Shown here: one piece after another, positions 18,379 through 27,209 of the stretch
Layout of the letters: every line of letters begins with the position of its first letter
Position numbering within the stretch: the first letter of the stretch is position 1
From: Hyphomicrobiales bacterium
Lineage (GTDB): Bacteria > Pseudomonadota > Alphaproteobacteria > Rhizobiales > Xanthobacteraceae
Direction of reading: 5' to 3'
Length of the DNA stretch: 64,000 nucleotides
Assembly: GCA_017305555.1 (NCBI GenBank)
Contig: JAFKKM010000026.1
Location: 1-64,000 of the forward strand
Program-made: the position numbers and the translations under genes
Notes under the pieces: generated by a model
Database searches by the model: none
What the model was told of the DNA's origin: nothing
What the model saw: only the letters and a program-made list of their open reading frames with translations

Positions 18379-19497
18379 TTATCGCGTCAACACCGTCGCC
18401 TTGGCAGCGCTGGACTTGCCGACCGGGATCGGGCCCGGAGGCACGACCTGCTTCATCAGGTCGTTATTCCATTCGCCCTCCACCTTGATATGCGCGGTCG
18501 CACCGAGCTCAGCGGCCTCGATCAAGTTGTGGTTGACGTAGGCATAAACGCCGGGCTGCCGGAAGGTGTAGAGCGCGGCTCCCGCTGATCCGCCACGGAT
18601 GAACCAGGTCTCGAGATCCTTCTCCGGCGGGTTGCTGAACTTGCCGGTCTCCCAGACGTAGTCGCCGTGACCGCCGATAATATGCGGGCGGGTGTCGCGG
18701 TTAGCTTCGGAATGCACGAACATCACCGTCTCACCGACCTTGGCGGTCATCGCGTTCTTGCCAGTGAGAGCGCCAACACGACCGTTGAACACGACATGGG
18801 TCGGGACCAGCTTGCGCATCACCTCGGTGGTGTCGGCAAAGGCTTCGCCGGGAGAGTCGTAGGATTTGTATTTCCCGTTCTCGTCCTTCGGAATGTAGAA
18901 GTCGTTCTCGCCGACGTAGTAGATGCGATCATAGTGCAGTGGCTTGCCCTCGGGATTCTTGAGGCCATCTCGTGGCAGAACCATGATCGTCCCATGCATC
19001 CCGGAGACCACGTGCCAGGGGATCATCCCCTCCGGCGCGCAGTGGTAAACGAAGGTCCCGGTGCGCGTCGCCTTGAAGCGCAGCACCGTCTGCTCGCCCG
19101 GATTGACGTGGGTCAGTGCGCCGCCGCCAAGACCACCGGTCGCGGCATGGAAGTCGACGTTGTGCGGCATCGTGTTGGTCTCGGGATTGACCAGCGTGAG
19201 TTCGACATAATCGCCCTCATGCACCACCATCATCGGCGCCGGGATCGAGCCGTTGAACGTCATGGCCTGGAGCTTAGTGCCCTGGTCGTCGATGACGACT
19301 TCCTTCTCGCGGATCGTCAGCTTGAATTCCATGATCTTCGGGCCGTCCTTGGCGACCTGATCGTGCGCATGGACGAACGGCGGCGCCACCAGTTCGACGC
19401 TCTCGCGTGGCAGCTTGAGATCGTCGGCCAATGCAGGCGCGGCAATCACAAGGGCTACGGCGGCAACGCCCATCAATGCGGTTCGGCGGGTGATCAT
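18379..19497 (-). CDS. nirK: Copper-containing nitrite reductase NirK
   Basis: This 372-residue precursor has a twin-arginine signal ([22 protein letters not shown]). All copper ligands are visible: type 1 His112, Cys153, His162 and Met167, and type 2 His117, His152 and His323. The catalytic Asp115 (HNVDFH) and His272 (RPHIIGG) are also present. It reduces nitrite to nitric oxide in the periplasm during denitrification. ATG 19497 follows AGGAG; an upstream extension to 19611 would precede the signal peptide and is rejected. A near-perfect FNR/NnrR box lies at 19561-19576, and nirV follows. No nitric oxide reductase or nitrate reductase genes are in the window. Confidence 0.96.
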   Translation of the reverse strand: MITRRTALMGVAAVALVIAAPALADDLKLPRESVELVAPPFVHAHDQVAKDGPKIMEFKLTIREKEVVIDDQGTKLQAMTFNGSIPAPMMVVHEGDYVELTLVNPETNTMPHNVDFHAATGGLGGGALTHVNPGEQTVLRFKATRTGTFVYHCAPEGMIPWHVVSGMHGTIMVLPRDGLKNPEGKPLHYDRIYYVGENDFYIPKDENGKYKSYDSPGEAFADTTEVMRKLVPTHVVFNGRVGALTGKNAMTAKVGETVMFVHSEANRDTRPHIIGGHGDYVWETGKFSNPPEKDLETWFIRGGSAGAALYTFRQPGVYAYVNHNLIEAAELGATAHIKVEGEWNNDLMKQVVPPGPIPVGKSSAAKATVLTR

Positions 19498-19534
19498 GAC
19501 ACTCTCCTGTTCGGTGTCCGTGATTGATGCCGCG

Positions 19535-19576
19535 AGTATGCCGTGGCCCGCCGTATGCTCTTTGCGACTTCGCAAA
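19535..19576 (-). promoter_or_regulatory. nirK promoter with FNR/FixK/NnrR box
   Basis: TTTGCGACTTCGCAAA at 19561-19576 is a perfect 6-4-6 inverted repeat fitting the TTG-N8-CAA consensus of FNR/FixK/NnrR regulators. CATACT on the minus strand at 19535-19540 is a -10-like hexamer. The box centre would lie about 41.5 bp before a start site near 19527, the class II activator position. This predicts low-oxygen/NO control of nirK. Confidence 0.85.
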
Positions 19577-19632
19577 CAAAACAAATATTCGAGATCGATC
19601 TTATTTTTCATGGGCGCGCGATCGGACGCCCA

Positions 19633-19703
19633 TTACTTAACGTGATAACAATTTCGGAAAGCGCCGCACGCCTGTTACTTAACTTGATAACGATTTGCCG
19701 AAA
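19633..19703. repeat. Tandem direct repeat upstream of nirK
   Basis: Two copies, 19633-19660 and 19675-19703, share TTACTTAAC-N-TGATAAC-N-ATTT and end in GAAA, with a 42-bp period. The second contains TTGATAACGATTT, which is half of an FNR site (TTGAT) with a poor second half. They lie about 105-175 bp upstream of the predicted nirK start site. The function is unknown. Confidence 0.6.
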
Positions 19704-19747
19704 CAAGCCGCGTCCCGATCGAGGTGCGTCACTCCGCGCAGCGCAAT

Positions 19748-21064
19748 CTAATGCGGCTCACCGATGTGCTTGCTGCGGATGCGATGCACTACCCACCAGA
19801 TCGCAAACGCCGCGAGCGGCACGAAGCCGGCGCTGAGATAGATCGGCTCGATCGGCACCACATGCGCCTCGTGGGCGGCCTTGGCGAGGTAGCCGAACAG
19901 CCCCACCACATAATAGGTGATGGCCGCGACGGAGAGCCCTTCCACCGTGGTCTGCAAGCGCAATTGCAATCGCGTGCGCTCGTTCATCGACGACAACAGT
20001 TGCTGGTTCTGCTGCTGGCGTTCGACGTCGACGCGGGTGCGCAACAGGTTGGCGGCGCGCGTTAGTTTTTCCGAGAGTGCCGCCTGCCGCGCCTCGGTCG
20101 CCATGCAGGTGCGCAGCGCAGGCGCCATGCGGCGGGCGAGGAACGACGACCATGTCGGCAGGCTGCCGATGGCGCGTTCGCCGATGCCTTGCAGCCGTTG
20201 CGCGACGATCTCGTCATAGGCACGGCTGGCGCCGAAGCGAAACAGGCTGGCGGCTCCGCCAGCCTCGACCTCGGCGGACAGCGCCATCAGTTCGTCGAGC
20301 AGATGATGGTTGTCGGAGAGATCGCGCGCACTGCGCATCGTCTCGGTCACTTCCGCCAGCCGTTTTTCGGCGGCGGCGATGGAGGGTGCGAGCCGCTGCG
20401 CCTCCGGCAAACCAAGCAACGCGAAGGTGCGATAAGTCTCGATGTCGATGATGTGCTGGATCAGCGCGCCGGCACGCTCGCCGCTCATACCGCGATCGGT
20501 GACAAGAATGCGGACATAGCCACCGGCATCGAGCTGGAAGTCGGTCGCGTAGGTGGCCAACGCGTCGCCGGTTTCAGCAGCGGCAAGACTGGCGCGATCG
20601 AACAGTTGCTCCGGCGCGGTGCGCGCGGGGTTCTCCGGCAACAGATGCAGGTCGATGGCGACCAGCACCGGCCCCGGCTGGCTGACCTGCCGCATCGGCG
20701 CAGCAAGGCTTTCGGCCGAAGGATGGAACGGCGGCATGTCGGCTTCGGACGGAAACTCCCACGTATAGGTGGTGAATTCCGAATGCTGCTCCCAGCGCAG
20801 TACCGTCGCGCCGAGCGTGACGCGCAGATGTTTCTCGCCGCGCTGTGGGGTTGCCAGTCCGCGCGCCGTGCAGAACGCCGTGAGCTGGGCACGGTCGGCG
20901 GCGGCGCGCTCGCCCGTGGTATCGAAAGCAAAGTGCAGGATGCGCATCGGCGCGACGATGGCCGTCACCGGCCGGGCATGGACCTCGCCCAGCACCGCCG
21001 TGCGCAGGGGATGCGGCTCCAGGCTCGCCGCCTTGCTGTCACCGATCGAAACCGCCGCGCTCAT
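19748..21064 (-). CDS. DUF3422 family membrane protein
   Basis: This 438-residue protein is of the DUF3422 family, found mainly in proteobacteria and of unknown function. The N-terminal half (EVHARPV near residue 28, then a long alpha/beta domain) is soluble. Residues 330-370 are a charged, glutamine-rich helix likely to form a coiled coil, and the C-terminus has two membrane segments (VAAITYYVVGLFGYLAKAA and IYLSAGFVPLAAFAIWWVV). It would be an inner-membrane protein with a large cytoplasmic domain. It starts at ATG 21064. It lies 250 bp upstream of nirK on the same strand, but the long gap with its own promoter argues against an operon. Confidence 0.85.
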   Translation of the reverse strand: MSAAVSIGDSKAASLEPHPLRTAVLGEVHARPVTAIVAPMRILHFAFDTTGERAAADRAQLTAFCTARGLATPQRGEKHLRVTLGATVLRWEQHSEFTTYTWEFPSEADMPPFHPSAESLAAPMRQVSQPGPVLVAIDLHLLPENPARTAPEQLFDRASLAAAETGDALATYATDFQLDAGGYVRILVTDRGMSGERAGALIQHIIDIETYRTFALLGLPEAQRLAPSIAAAEKRLAEVTETMRSARDLSDNHHLLDELMALSAEVEAGGAASLFRFGASRAYDEIVAQRLQGIGERAIGSLPTWSSFLARRMAPALRTCMATEARQAALSEKLTRAANLLRTRVDVERQQQNQQLLSSMNERTRLQLRLQTTVEGLSVAAITYYVVGLFGYLAKAAHEAHVVPIEPIYLSAGFVPLAAFAIWWVVHRIRSKHIGEPH

Positions 21065-21165
21065 GCCTGCCGCCCGCCTCTCGCCTCACGGGCCAAGCCT
21101 TACCACCCGCGCGCCGGATGCGCCAAGGCATCCGTTGGGGGGACAGGCGGTGTGCGCACACAATG

Positions 21166-21295
21166 GTCGTCCCCGCGCAGGCGGGGACCCATAACCCCTG
21201 GCGTCAGTCGTTATCGGGGTGTTTGTTAAAGATCACGATCGCCATCCGCATCATAAGCGACACGGCGTATGGGTCCCCGCCTGCGCAGGGACGAC
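21166..21295 (+). repeat. Dispersed palindromic repeat, family A, copy 1
   Basis: Ends are GTCGTCCCCGCGCAGGCGGG and the reverse complement form CCCGCCTGCGCAGGGACGAC, enclosing a variable core with CATAACCCCTGGCG and GACACGGCGTATGGG. Other copies are at 23417-23536 (opposite orientation) and 45389-45519. All are intergenic. Confidence 0.85.
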
Positions 21296-21305
21296 GTTGA
21301 GGCTA

Positions 21306-21386
21306 CGTCATTGCGAGCGAAGCGAAGCAATCCAGACTCTTGCAGAAAGTCTGGATTGCTTCGTCGCTACGCTCCTCGCAATGACG
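21306..21386 (+). repeat. Dispersed palindromic repeat, family B, copy 1
   Basis: Begins CGTCATTGCGAGCGAAGCGA and ends with the near reverse complement CTCCTCGCAATGACG, so the whole unit can fold into one long hairpin with CCAGACTC/AGTCTGG near the tip. Four copies occur in the window, all intergenic. Confidence 0.85.
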
Positions 21387-21432
21387 GAGGATAAGAATTC
21401 GACTTCATATAGCGTCATCGGCAACGACACTC

Positions 21433-22206
21433 TCACGTCGACCGGCGCGGCCGCGGAAACCACGGCGCGACCAGTGCGTTGGGGCGGAACGGCTTCCAGC
21501 TTCCCAGCGGCTGCGCGAGGCGATCGGCGATCACCCACAGCGCCGGCGCATGGAAGCCGAGCCCGATATGCGTGGTGATCACTTCGATGTTCTCGCGCTT
21601 GGGGCCGTCTTCCTCAAGGCACGCCTGCCACGCCACGACGCCGTCGGCGCGGGTATAGATCGATGTCGAGGGCACCGGGATCGGCTGCGCCAGCCTGCTG
21701 ATCCGCTCCTCCGTCGGCGGCTCGTATTTCTGACCGGTGAGCACGCGCCAGATGGTCTTGACGTTGCTCGCGCCGGGTGCCGCGAACGGACTGCCGAGCG
21801 TCACCACCAGACGCGCGGCATCAGGTACATGCCGCGCCACCTCACGCGCGATAATGCCGCCACGGCTCCAGCCGATCAGGCTGACTTTCTCGCCCGACTC
21901 CGCGTGGAGTTTCTTGACCTGCTCTGCGATCGAGACGAGATCGGAATCTGGCGCGCGAACGTTGCGCCCGCGCCCCCAACCCTGAACCTTGTAGCCGAGG
22001 CGTTCGAGGAAGCCGCGAATGGCGATCGTGGAAGTGTCATCGGCGCCGAGGCCGGGCAGCACCATCACCGGATGCGGTTGCCCGCGCGGCGCGGTGGCGA
22101 GGAACGGCGCGGCGGCGAGCAATGCCGGGATATCCAGCAGCCCACGCCCCTCGGTCGCCAACAGGGCAAGCGACGGCGCTTTCACCGTCTTGCTGTCTCG
22201 AGCCAT
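21433..22206 (-). CDS. Alpha/beta hydrolase (lipase/esterase-like)
   Basis: This 257-residue cytoplasmic protein has the alpha/beta-hydrolase fold: MVLPGLGADD after the first strand, the nucleophile elbow GWSRGG, and a late histidine in THIGLGFH. VTLGSPFA follows the elbow, as in lipases of the PGAP1/triacylglycerol-lipase type. It starts at ATG 22206 behind AAGGAGACAATCG. It is clearly related to the hydrolase at 32055-32867, which lies beside a phasin gene (shared LPGLxAxDxST, LGSPFA and DGxVAWQ segments). A role in ester or polyester hydrolysis is plausible but the substrate is unknown. It is flanked by palindromic repeats and seems to be a single-gene unit. Confidence 0.85.
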   Translation of the reverse strand: MARDSKTVKAPSLALLATEGRGLLDIPALLAAAPFLATAPRGQPHPVMVLPGLGADDTSTIAIRGFLERLGYKVQGWGRGRNVRAPDSDLVSIAEQVKKLHAESGEKVSLIGWSRGGIIAREVARHVPDAARLVVTLGSPFAAPGASNVKTIWRVLTGQKYEPPTEERISRLAQPIPVPSTSIYTRADGVVAWQACLEEDGPKRENIEVITTHIGLGFHAPALWVIADRLAQPLGSWKPFRPNALVAPWFPRPRRST

Positions 22207-22305
22207 CGATTGTCTCCTTGAAGTATGATGAGTTGACGTTTGCGTGGCGGCATCATCCCGATTGCCGGCTTCGACGAACGATCAACGATATCAAAGCCAT
22301 ATCCA

Positions 22306-22387
22306 CGTCATTGCGAGGAGCGAAGCGACGAAGCAATCCAGACTTTTGAAGAAAGAACTGGATTGCTTCGCTGCGCTCGCAATGACG
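22306..22387 (+). repeat. Dispersed palindromic repeat, family B, copy 2
   Basis: CGTCATTGCGAGGAGCGAAG to CGCTCGCAATGACG, an almost complete inverted repeat between two hydrolase genes. It overlaps nothing coding and ends 10 bp before the hydrolase stop at 22397. Confidence 0.85.
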
Positions 22388-22396
22388 GAGTTCGCG

Positions 22397-23308
22397 TCAT
22401 TCCGCCGGTTGCGGCTGACGATCCGCCGCGTGGCAATGGTCGGCGATAGCCCCGACAAGAATCGGCACCAGGCCGGGCGCGAGGTCGTGGCCCATGCCGG
22501 GCACGATGGTCAGCTTCGAGCCGGGGACGTGCTTGGCGGTGTCCTTCCCGGCCTCGACCGGAACCAGCGGGTCGTCGGCACCGTGCAGCACCAGCGTCGG
22601 CGTCGCGATGGTTTTCAACATATCGACGCGGCTTCCGGAAGCCAGCACGGCCATGAGCTGACGACCGACGCCCACAGGATAATAGGAGCGATCGGTGGAT
22701 TGTTCGATCTTGACGCGAAGCTCAGCGTCGGAGGTCGGGAAGCCGGGGCTGCCGATGACGCGATAGACCTTCATGCCGTGCGTGATGACGGCCTCGCGGT
22801 CAGCCGCATCCGGGCGTGGCGCCAGCAGCGCGGCGATAGCTTCAGGCTTGCCTGGTGGTAGGTTCGGATCGCCGCTCGACGACATGATCGACACCAGGCT
22901 TCGCGTGCGGTTCGGATACTTGGCAGCAACCACTTGCGCGATCATGCCGCCCATCGATGCGCCGACGATGTGAGCGCGGGCGATGCCAAGCTTGTCCATC
23001 AGGCCGACGGCGTCGGCTGCCATATCGTTCAGGTTGTAAGGCGCCTCGACCGGCTCGCCGGCCAACGCACGGGTGAAGCCGGCGACGACATCCACCGGAC
23101 CGACGCTGTCAAACTTGGTGGAGAGGCCGATGTCGCGGTTGTCGAACCGCACCACGCGGAAGCCGCGCGCGGCCAGCGCCTCGCAGAACGGAACCGGCCA
23201 TGCGATCATCTGTGTCCCGAGGCCCATGATCAGCAGAATGACCGGTGCCTTCGCATCACCGAACTCGTCGTAAGCAATCTCGATCCCGTTCGCGGCAACT
23301 GTAGGCAT
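22397..23308 (-). CDS. Alpha/beta hydrolase
   Basis: This 303-residue protein has the alpha/beta-hydrolase fold. The catalytic serine lies in GASMGG, an acid residue in LHGADDPLVP, and the histidine in GMGHDLAPG. MGLGTQMIAWP near residue 30 forms the oxyanion-hole region. The overall pattern resembles the RdmC/TAP-like hydrolases of cofactor-free esterases. It starts at ATG 23308 behind AAGGAGCGAACTGCCT. The neighbours (another hydrolase, pyrophosphatase) give no pathway, and the flanking palindromic repeats suggest that it is transcribed alone. The substrate is not known. Confidence 0.85.
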   Translation of the reverse strand: MPTVAANGIEIAYDEFGDAKAPVILLIMGLGTQMIAWPVPFCEALAARGFRVVRFDNRDIGLSTKFDSVGPVDVVAGFTRALAGEPVEAPYNLNDMAADAVGLMDKLGIARAHIVGASMGGMIAQVVAAKYPNRTRSLVSIMSSSGDPNLPPGKPEAIAALLAPRPDAADREAVITHGMKVYRVIGSPGFPTSDAELRVKIEQSTDRSYYPVGVGRQLMAVLASGSRVDMLKTIATPTLVLHGADDPLVPVEAGKDTAKHVPGSKLTIVPGMGHDLAPGLVPILVGAIADHCHAADRQPQPAE

Positions 23309-23633
23309 AGGCAGTTCGCTCCTTGAAAGATTGGTAGGCTAAAGTTTGGACGATGACGCCATCCTGAGAGTCTGACTGGACTTTCCTTTTACAGATGGAT
23401 TTCCACCACTACGATCGTCGTCCCCGCGAAGGCGGGGACCCATACGCCGCAGCGGTTCGGCTCCATCAACCAAGGCGAGTTTCTTTTATAACAACCAACG
23501 CCAGGGGTTATGGGTCCCCGCCTGCGCGGGGACGACGCTGAGGATGCTGTGGCAACGCTCGAATTCCGCGATGCTTATTCAGCTGCGATTCTCTCCCTCA
23601 TGATCCAATCAAGCTCTCCAGATGACGACAACC
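23309..23633. other. Intergenic region with a family A repeat
   Basis: This 325-bp gap between the hydrolase start and the pyrophosphatase stop contains the repeat at 23417-23536 and the expected promoter of the hydrolase. No further feature was recognised. Confidence 0.6.
23417..23536 (-). repeat. Dispersed palindromic repeat, family A, copy 2 (inverted)
   Basis: The same outer arms as copy 1, but the core order is reversed: it begins CCCATACGCCG and ends GCCAGGGGTTATGGG. This copy therefore lies in the opposite orientation. Confidence 0.85.
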
Positions 23634-24158
23634 CTACTTGGCGCGCACAATCCCTTCAACGATCAGCCGGCGTGCTTCGTCCGCATCGCCCCAGCCGTCG
23701 CACTTCACCCATTTGCCCGGTTCGAGATCCTTGTAGTGCGCAAAGAAATGCTCGATTTGGCGGCAGGCGATGTCCGGCAGGTCGGTATAGTTCTTGATGT
23801 GGGCATAGCGCTGCGTCAGCCGCGCCGTCGGCACCGCGACGATCTTCTCGTCGCCGCCGGCCTCGTCGGTCATCCGCAGCACGCCGATGGGACGCACCGC
23901 GATGACCGCGCCCGGCGTGATCGGCCGGGTGTTGGCGACCAGTACGTCGCACGGATCGCCGTCCTGCGACAGCGTGTGCGGAATGAAGCCGTAATTTCCC
24001 GGATAGCGCATCGGCGTGTAGAGGAAACGATCGACCACCAGCGTTCCGGCCTTCTTGTCGATCTCGTATTTGATCGGCTCACCACCGATCGGCACCTCGA
24101 TCAGCACATTGACCTCGTCCGGCGGATTTTTCCCGATCGATATGGCGTCGATATTCAT
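23634..24158 (-). CDS. ppa: Inorganic pyrophosphatase (family I)
   Basis: This 174-residue protein is a complete soluble pyrophosphatase. The signature DGDPCDVLV carries the metal-binding aspartates; [36 protein letters not shown] and [12 protein letters not shown] are also conserved. It hydrolyses pyrophosphate in the cytoplasm and pulls forward reactions such as acyl-CoA and aminoacyl-tRNA synthesis. It starts at ATG 24158. The SDR gene ends 28 bp upstream on the same strand, so a small operon GNAT-SDR-ppa is possible, with gaps of 25 and 28 bp. This is a housekeeping gene in an otherwise catabolic stretch. Confidence 0.96.
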   Translation of the reverse strand: MNIDAISIGKNPPDEVNVLIEVPIGGEPIKYEIDKKAGTLVVDRFLYTPMRYPGNYGFIPHTLSQDGDPCDVLVANTRPITPGAVIAVRPIGVLRMTDEAGGDEKIVAVPTARLTQRYAHIKNYTDLPDIACRQIEHFFAHYKDLEPGKWVKCDGWGDADEARRLIVEGIVRAK

Positions 24159-24186
24159 GCGTGGCTGTCTCCCGAATGCAGCGGCT

Positions 24187-24981
24187 TCACCGGTCGCGCC
24201 CCTTGCTCAACACGCTGCCGACCGCCCGCACCAGCCAGCTCGGCTGATACTTGATCCACTGCATCGCAAGCTCGTTGGCGAGGCCCGCGATGTGCACCGG
24301 CTTGCCGGCCATGCAAGCACGATAGCCTTCCAACGCCACGCTCTTGGGGTCCATGATCATCACGCTCGGTACGCTGCCGAGGTCGGTGCCCTGCACCATC
24401 CCTGTATCGGTGACGCCGGGACAGAGCGTCGTCACCGTGATGCCGCTGCCGCTCAATTCCTGAAACAATGCATCGCCGAACGAACGCACGTAAGCCTTGG
24501 AGGCGGCATAGACCGCCAGATTGGGCACCGGCATGAACGATGCGATGGACGCGACGTTGAGAATGCGGCCGCGCTTGCGCTCCAGCATTGGCGCGAGAAA
24601 CAGATGCGTCATCGCCGTCATGGCAACGATGTTGACCTGCAGGAGCTGCAACTGCTTGTCGAGATCGAGCGCATTGAAGCGGCCCTCCATCAGCAACCCA
24701 GCATTGTTGACCAGAAGATCGATCTGCGTTCCGGCATCGCGCACCGCGTGAAACACCGCCTGCGCCGCGCCGGGTTCGCTGAGATCCGCGGGAACGATGG
24801 TCGTGCGGACACCGTGCGCGGCAGACAATTCGTTGGCGAGCGCTTGCAGCTTGTCGCGGCTGCGCGCCAGCAGAACGAGGTTGAATCTGTTGGCGGCGAG
24901 GATCCGCGCCAATTCTTGACCGATGCCGGCGGAGGCACCGGTCACCAGCGCGCACTGACCTTCATTCTCATTCGTTGTCAT
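24187..24981 (-). CDS. Short-chain dehydrogenase/reductase
   Basis: This 264-residue classical SDR has the NAD(P)-binding TGASAGIG near residue 14, the NNAG motif (VNNAG), and catalytic Ser, Tyr and Lys in ASIASF and YAASKAY. It resembles the YqjQ/DltE-like reductases ([12 protein letters not shown], and a C-terminal extension after residue 220). It oxidises or reduces a hydroxyl/ketone; the substrate is unknown. It starts at ATG 24981 behind a GGAGAGGG tract, 25 bp after the GNAT gene and 28 bp before ppa. Confidence 0.88.
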   Translation of the reverse strand: MTTNENEGQCALVTGASAGIGQELARILAANRFNLVLLARSRDKLQALANELSAAHGVRTTIVPADLSEPGAAQAVFHAVRDAGTQIDLLVNNAGLLMEGRFNALDLDKQLQLLQVNIVAMTAMTHLFLAPMLERKRGRILNVASIASFMPVPNLAVYAASKAYVRSFGDALFQELSGSGITVTTLCPGVTDTGMVQGTDLGSVPSVMIMDPKSVALEGYRACMAGKPVHIAGLANELAMQWIKYQPSWLVRAVGSVLSKGRDR

Positions 24982-25006
24982 GATGTCCCTCTCCTGCTTT
25001 CAGCGG

Positions 25007-25591
25007 CTAAGGTTTGGACGGATCGGTCGGAGGCGCGAGACGACCGTGCAAAGCTTGCCATGCCGATTTCAGCGCATGATCGAACAGCCCAAGATGTTCA
25101 GCGACAGCCTCGGTGGCGAGGCTCGCGAGATCGGCGCGCGGCAGCTTCACGAAGGCCTCGGCGTCGGCACCGGACACCACGATCTTCATGCCCTGCTTAC
25201 GCGCGAGATTCATCATCGTGGCATTCTCGACCAGGCAATTCATGAACAGGACGCGCACGCCCCAATTGCGCACCCGCGCCGCCGCGCGCGCCAGCAGGGC
25301 CGCGCCGATACCACGCCCGCGGTATGCAGGCAGGACCGACACGCCAAGCTCCGCGTCGGTCTCCTTGCGCGCCAGATGCGCCGCGCCGATGATCGCGAGA
25401 TCGGCGTCCGTCACCACGAACACCACGTCGCGCGACAGATCGATGCCCGCGACATATTTCTCGATGCCCTCGTCGGATAAGGCGTGGCCGAATCTGAGAT
25501 GACGGTCCTCCGACCCGAGCGCCAGAAGGTGCGCCAGCAATCGCAGCCGCTCATCCTCGGGCATCTCTCGCGTGAGGGCGTTCAGGTCCAT
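25007..25591 (-). CDS. GNAT family N-acetyltransferase
   Basis: This 194-residue protein has the GNAT fold: the acetyl-CoA binding motif A appears as VLPAYRGRGIGAALLARAAA (Q/RxxGxG/A form), followed by the helix-strand NCLVENATMMNLARKQGM. It would transfer an acetyl group to a small molecule or protein amine. It starts at ATG 25591 (MDLNALTREM). It is the first gene of a possible GNAT-SDR-ppa series on the minus strand. No substrate can be inferred from the context. Confidence 0.82.
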   Translation of the reverse strand: MDLNALTREMPEDERLRLLAHLLALGSEDRHLRFGHALSDEGIEKYVAGIDLSRDVVFVVTDADLAIIGAAHLARKETDAELGVSVLPAYRGRGIGAALLARAAARVRNWGVRVLFMNCLVENATMMNLARKQGMKIVVSGADAEAFVKLPRADLASLATEAVAEHLGLFDHALKSAWQALHGRLAPPTDPSKP

Positions 25592-25697
25592 CGGCGTTCA
25601 GGTTTCCATCGAAAGCATTCTGACGACATCGCGGATAGTCAGCGGCAAGGCCGCCCCGTGGGGCGGCCCGTATTTCGATCGACAGCGAACGATGCCG

Positions 25698-27044
25698 TCA
25701 ATGCGCCGGGGCCGGCACCGGGCCGCGCGCCGTCGCGGTCGGCCTGATCGCCAGCAGCAGCAGCAATCCGGACAGGATATAGAGCCCCATCACGAAATAC
25801 ATGCTGTAGATGTTGTCGCCGGTGTTCTTGATGATGAACCCGTTGATCGACGGGCTCACCGCCGGCCCGAGATTGCCGAGGCTGCTGATCAGCGCGAGAC
25901 CGCCGGCGGCCGCACCGGCAGACAGGTATTCGCTGATGAGCGCGAAGAACAGCGGCGTCGCCGAGGCGATGCCGATCACGGCGAACGACAGCGCGATGAT
26001 CGAACCGACAAGGTTGCCTTGCAGCAGCGTGGTGATGAAAAGCCCCACAGCGGCGATCGTGACGCAGGCCGCGAAGTGCCAGCGGCGCTCGCGCCACTTG
26101 TCCGAGTGGCGGCCGATCAGGATCATTCCGATGACGCCGACGGCATTGGGAATGGCCGCGTAGATGCCGATCAGGAACAAGTCCTTGACGCCCCAGCTCT
26201 GGATCAGGGTCGGCAGCCAGAACACCATGGTGTAGGTGGCGCCGAGCAGCAGGAAATACACCAGAGACAAGATATAGACCTTCGGATCGCGCAGGCACTG
26301 GGCAAACGAGCCGGCCGGTTCGCCCTGCACATCCTTGACGTCGTTATTCATGCGGTCGGCGTGCAGCGCCTTCTCTTCCTTGGTCAACCAGTCGGCTTGC
26401 GCAGGCTTGTCCTGAAGGAGAACGAAGACCAGGATGCCGAGCAGGATCGCGGGAACGCCCTGCACCAGGAATAGCCACTGCCAGCCGTGCAGACCGGCGA
26501 CACCGTCAAAATACTTCAGGATGCTGCCGCACAACGGACCGGCGATGACCGAGACGATGGTGGTGGCCGACATGAAGATCGCGATCACCTGCCCGCGCCG
26601 CACCGACGGATACCAGTACGTGAAATACAGGATGACGCCCGGGAAGAAGCCGGCCTCGAACGCGCCGAGCAGGAAGCGCACGACGTAGAACTGCGTCGGG
26701 GTCGATACGAACATCATCGCGGTGGCGGCGGCGCCCCACAGCACCATGATGCGCAGCAGCGTCTTGCGCGCGCCGATCTTTTCGAGAAGCAGGTTGCTCG
26801 GCACCTCGAACAGGAAGTAGCCGATGAAGAAAATGCCGGCGCCGAGGCCATAGACCGCATCGCTGAACGGCAGCGTCTGCTTCATCTGCAACTGCGCGTA
26901 GCCGATGTTGATGCGGTCGAGATAGGCGACCATATAGGCGATCAGCAGCAACGGGATGATGCGCCAGTTGATCTTGGAGAATAAGGCGTTGAGCGGTGCG
27001 CTCTCCGCCACGCGAGGCGCCTTGCCTGTCGTCGTAGGATGCAT
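25698..27044 (-). CDS. MFS transporter, anion:cation symporter (phthalate/glucarate permease) type
   Basis: This 448-residue protein has 12 hydrophobic segments and the signature of the ACS family: YLDRINIGYAQLQM in the first segments and FFPGVILYFTYWYPSVRRGQ in the fourth/fifth. Members import organic acids such as phthalate, glucarate, tartrate or 4-hydroxyphenylacetate with protons. ATG 27044 (MHPTTTG) has GAAGGGAACC upstream, which favours it over GTG 27059. A hairpin at 27080-27113 separates it from the wax ester synthase gene, so it is probably a separate unit. No matching catabolic gene is adjacent, and the substrate is unknown. Confidence 0.92.
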   Translation of the reverse strand: MHPTTTGKAPRVAESAPLNALFSKINWRIIPLLLIAYMVAYLDRINIGYAQLQMKQTLPFSDAVYGLGAGIFFIGYFLFEVPSNLLLEKIGARKTLLRIMVLWGAAATAMMFVSTPTQFYVVRFLLGAFEAGFFPGVILYFTYWYPSVRRGQVIAIFMSATTIVSVIAGPLCGSILKYFDGVAGLHGWQWLFLVQGVPAILLGILVFVLLQDKPAQADWLTKEEKALHADRMNNDVKDVQGEPAGSFAQCLRDPKVYILSLVYFLLLGATYTMVFWLPTLIQSWGVKDLFLIGIYAAIPNAVGVIGMILIGRHSDKWRERRWHFAACVTIAAVGLFITTLLQGNLVGSIIALSFAVIGIASATPLFFALISEYLSAGAAAGGLALISSLGNLGPAVSPSINGFIIKNTGDNIYSMYFVMGLYILSGLLLLLAIRPTATARGPVPAPAH

Positions 27045-27079
27045 TTTGGTTCCCTTCACCCGATGTTTCGATCAATGAA

Positions 27080-27113
27080 CGACGGCTTTCCATCGCGGAA
27101 AGTCCAACCGTCG
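27080..27113. terminator. Hairpin between wax ester synthase and MFS genes
   Basis: Nested inverted repeat: CGACGG/CCGTCG as outer arms and CTTTCC/GGAAAG as inner arms, with a 5-nt loop and a 5-nt bulge. On the minus strand it is followed by TTCATT. It probably ends or attenuates the transcript coming from the lipid operon. Confidence 0.5.
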
Positions 27114-27209
27114 AAACTCCTTGGCCCTGCTCGCTTGCAGCGGCCGTGACAAAGCCATCCCCGAACGCCGTTCGAGGTGTGATGCGCGAGAGCCGTTGCG
27201 AACGGCGCG

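Larger units (their letters stand above)
21065..21432. other. Intergenic region filled by two palindromic repeats
   Basis: This 368-bp gap consists mainly of a family A repeat (21166-21295) directly followed by a family B repeat (21306-21386). No gene was recognised. The hairpins may end transcripts of the hydrolase gene ending at 21433. Confidence 0.7.

Noticed and set aside
21166..21386. A CRISPR array, because of repeated palindromic blocks
   Set aside because: The repeats are not regularly spaced, belong to two unrelated families and have no spacers or cas genes nearby.
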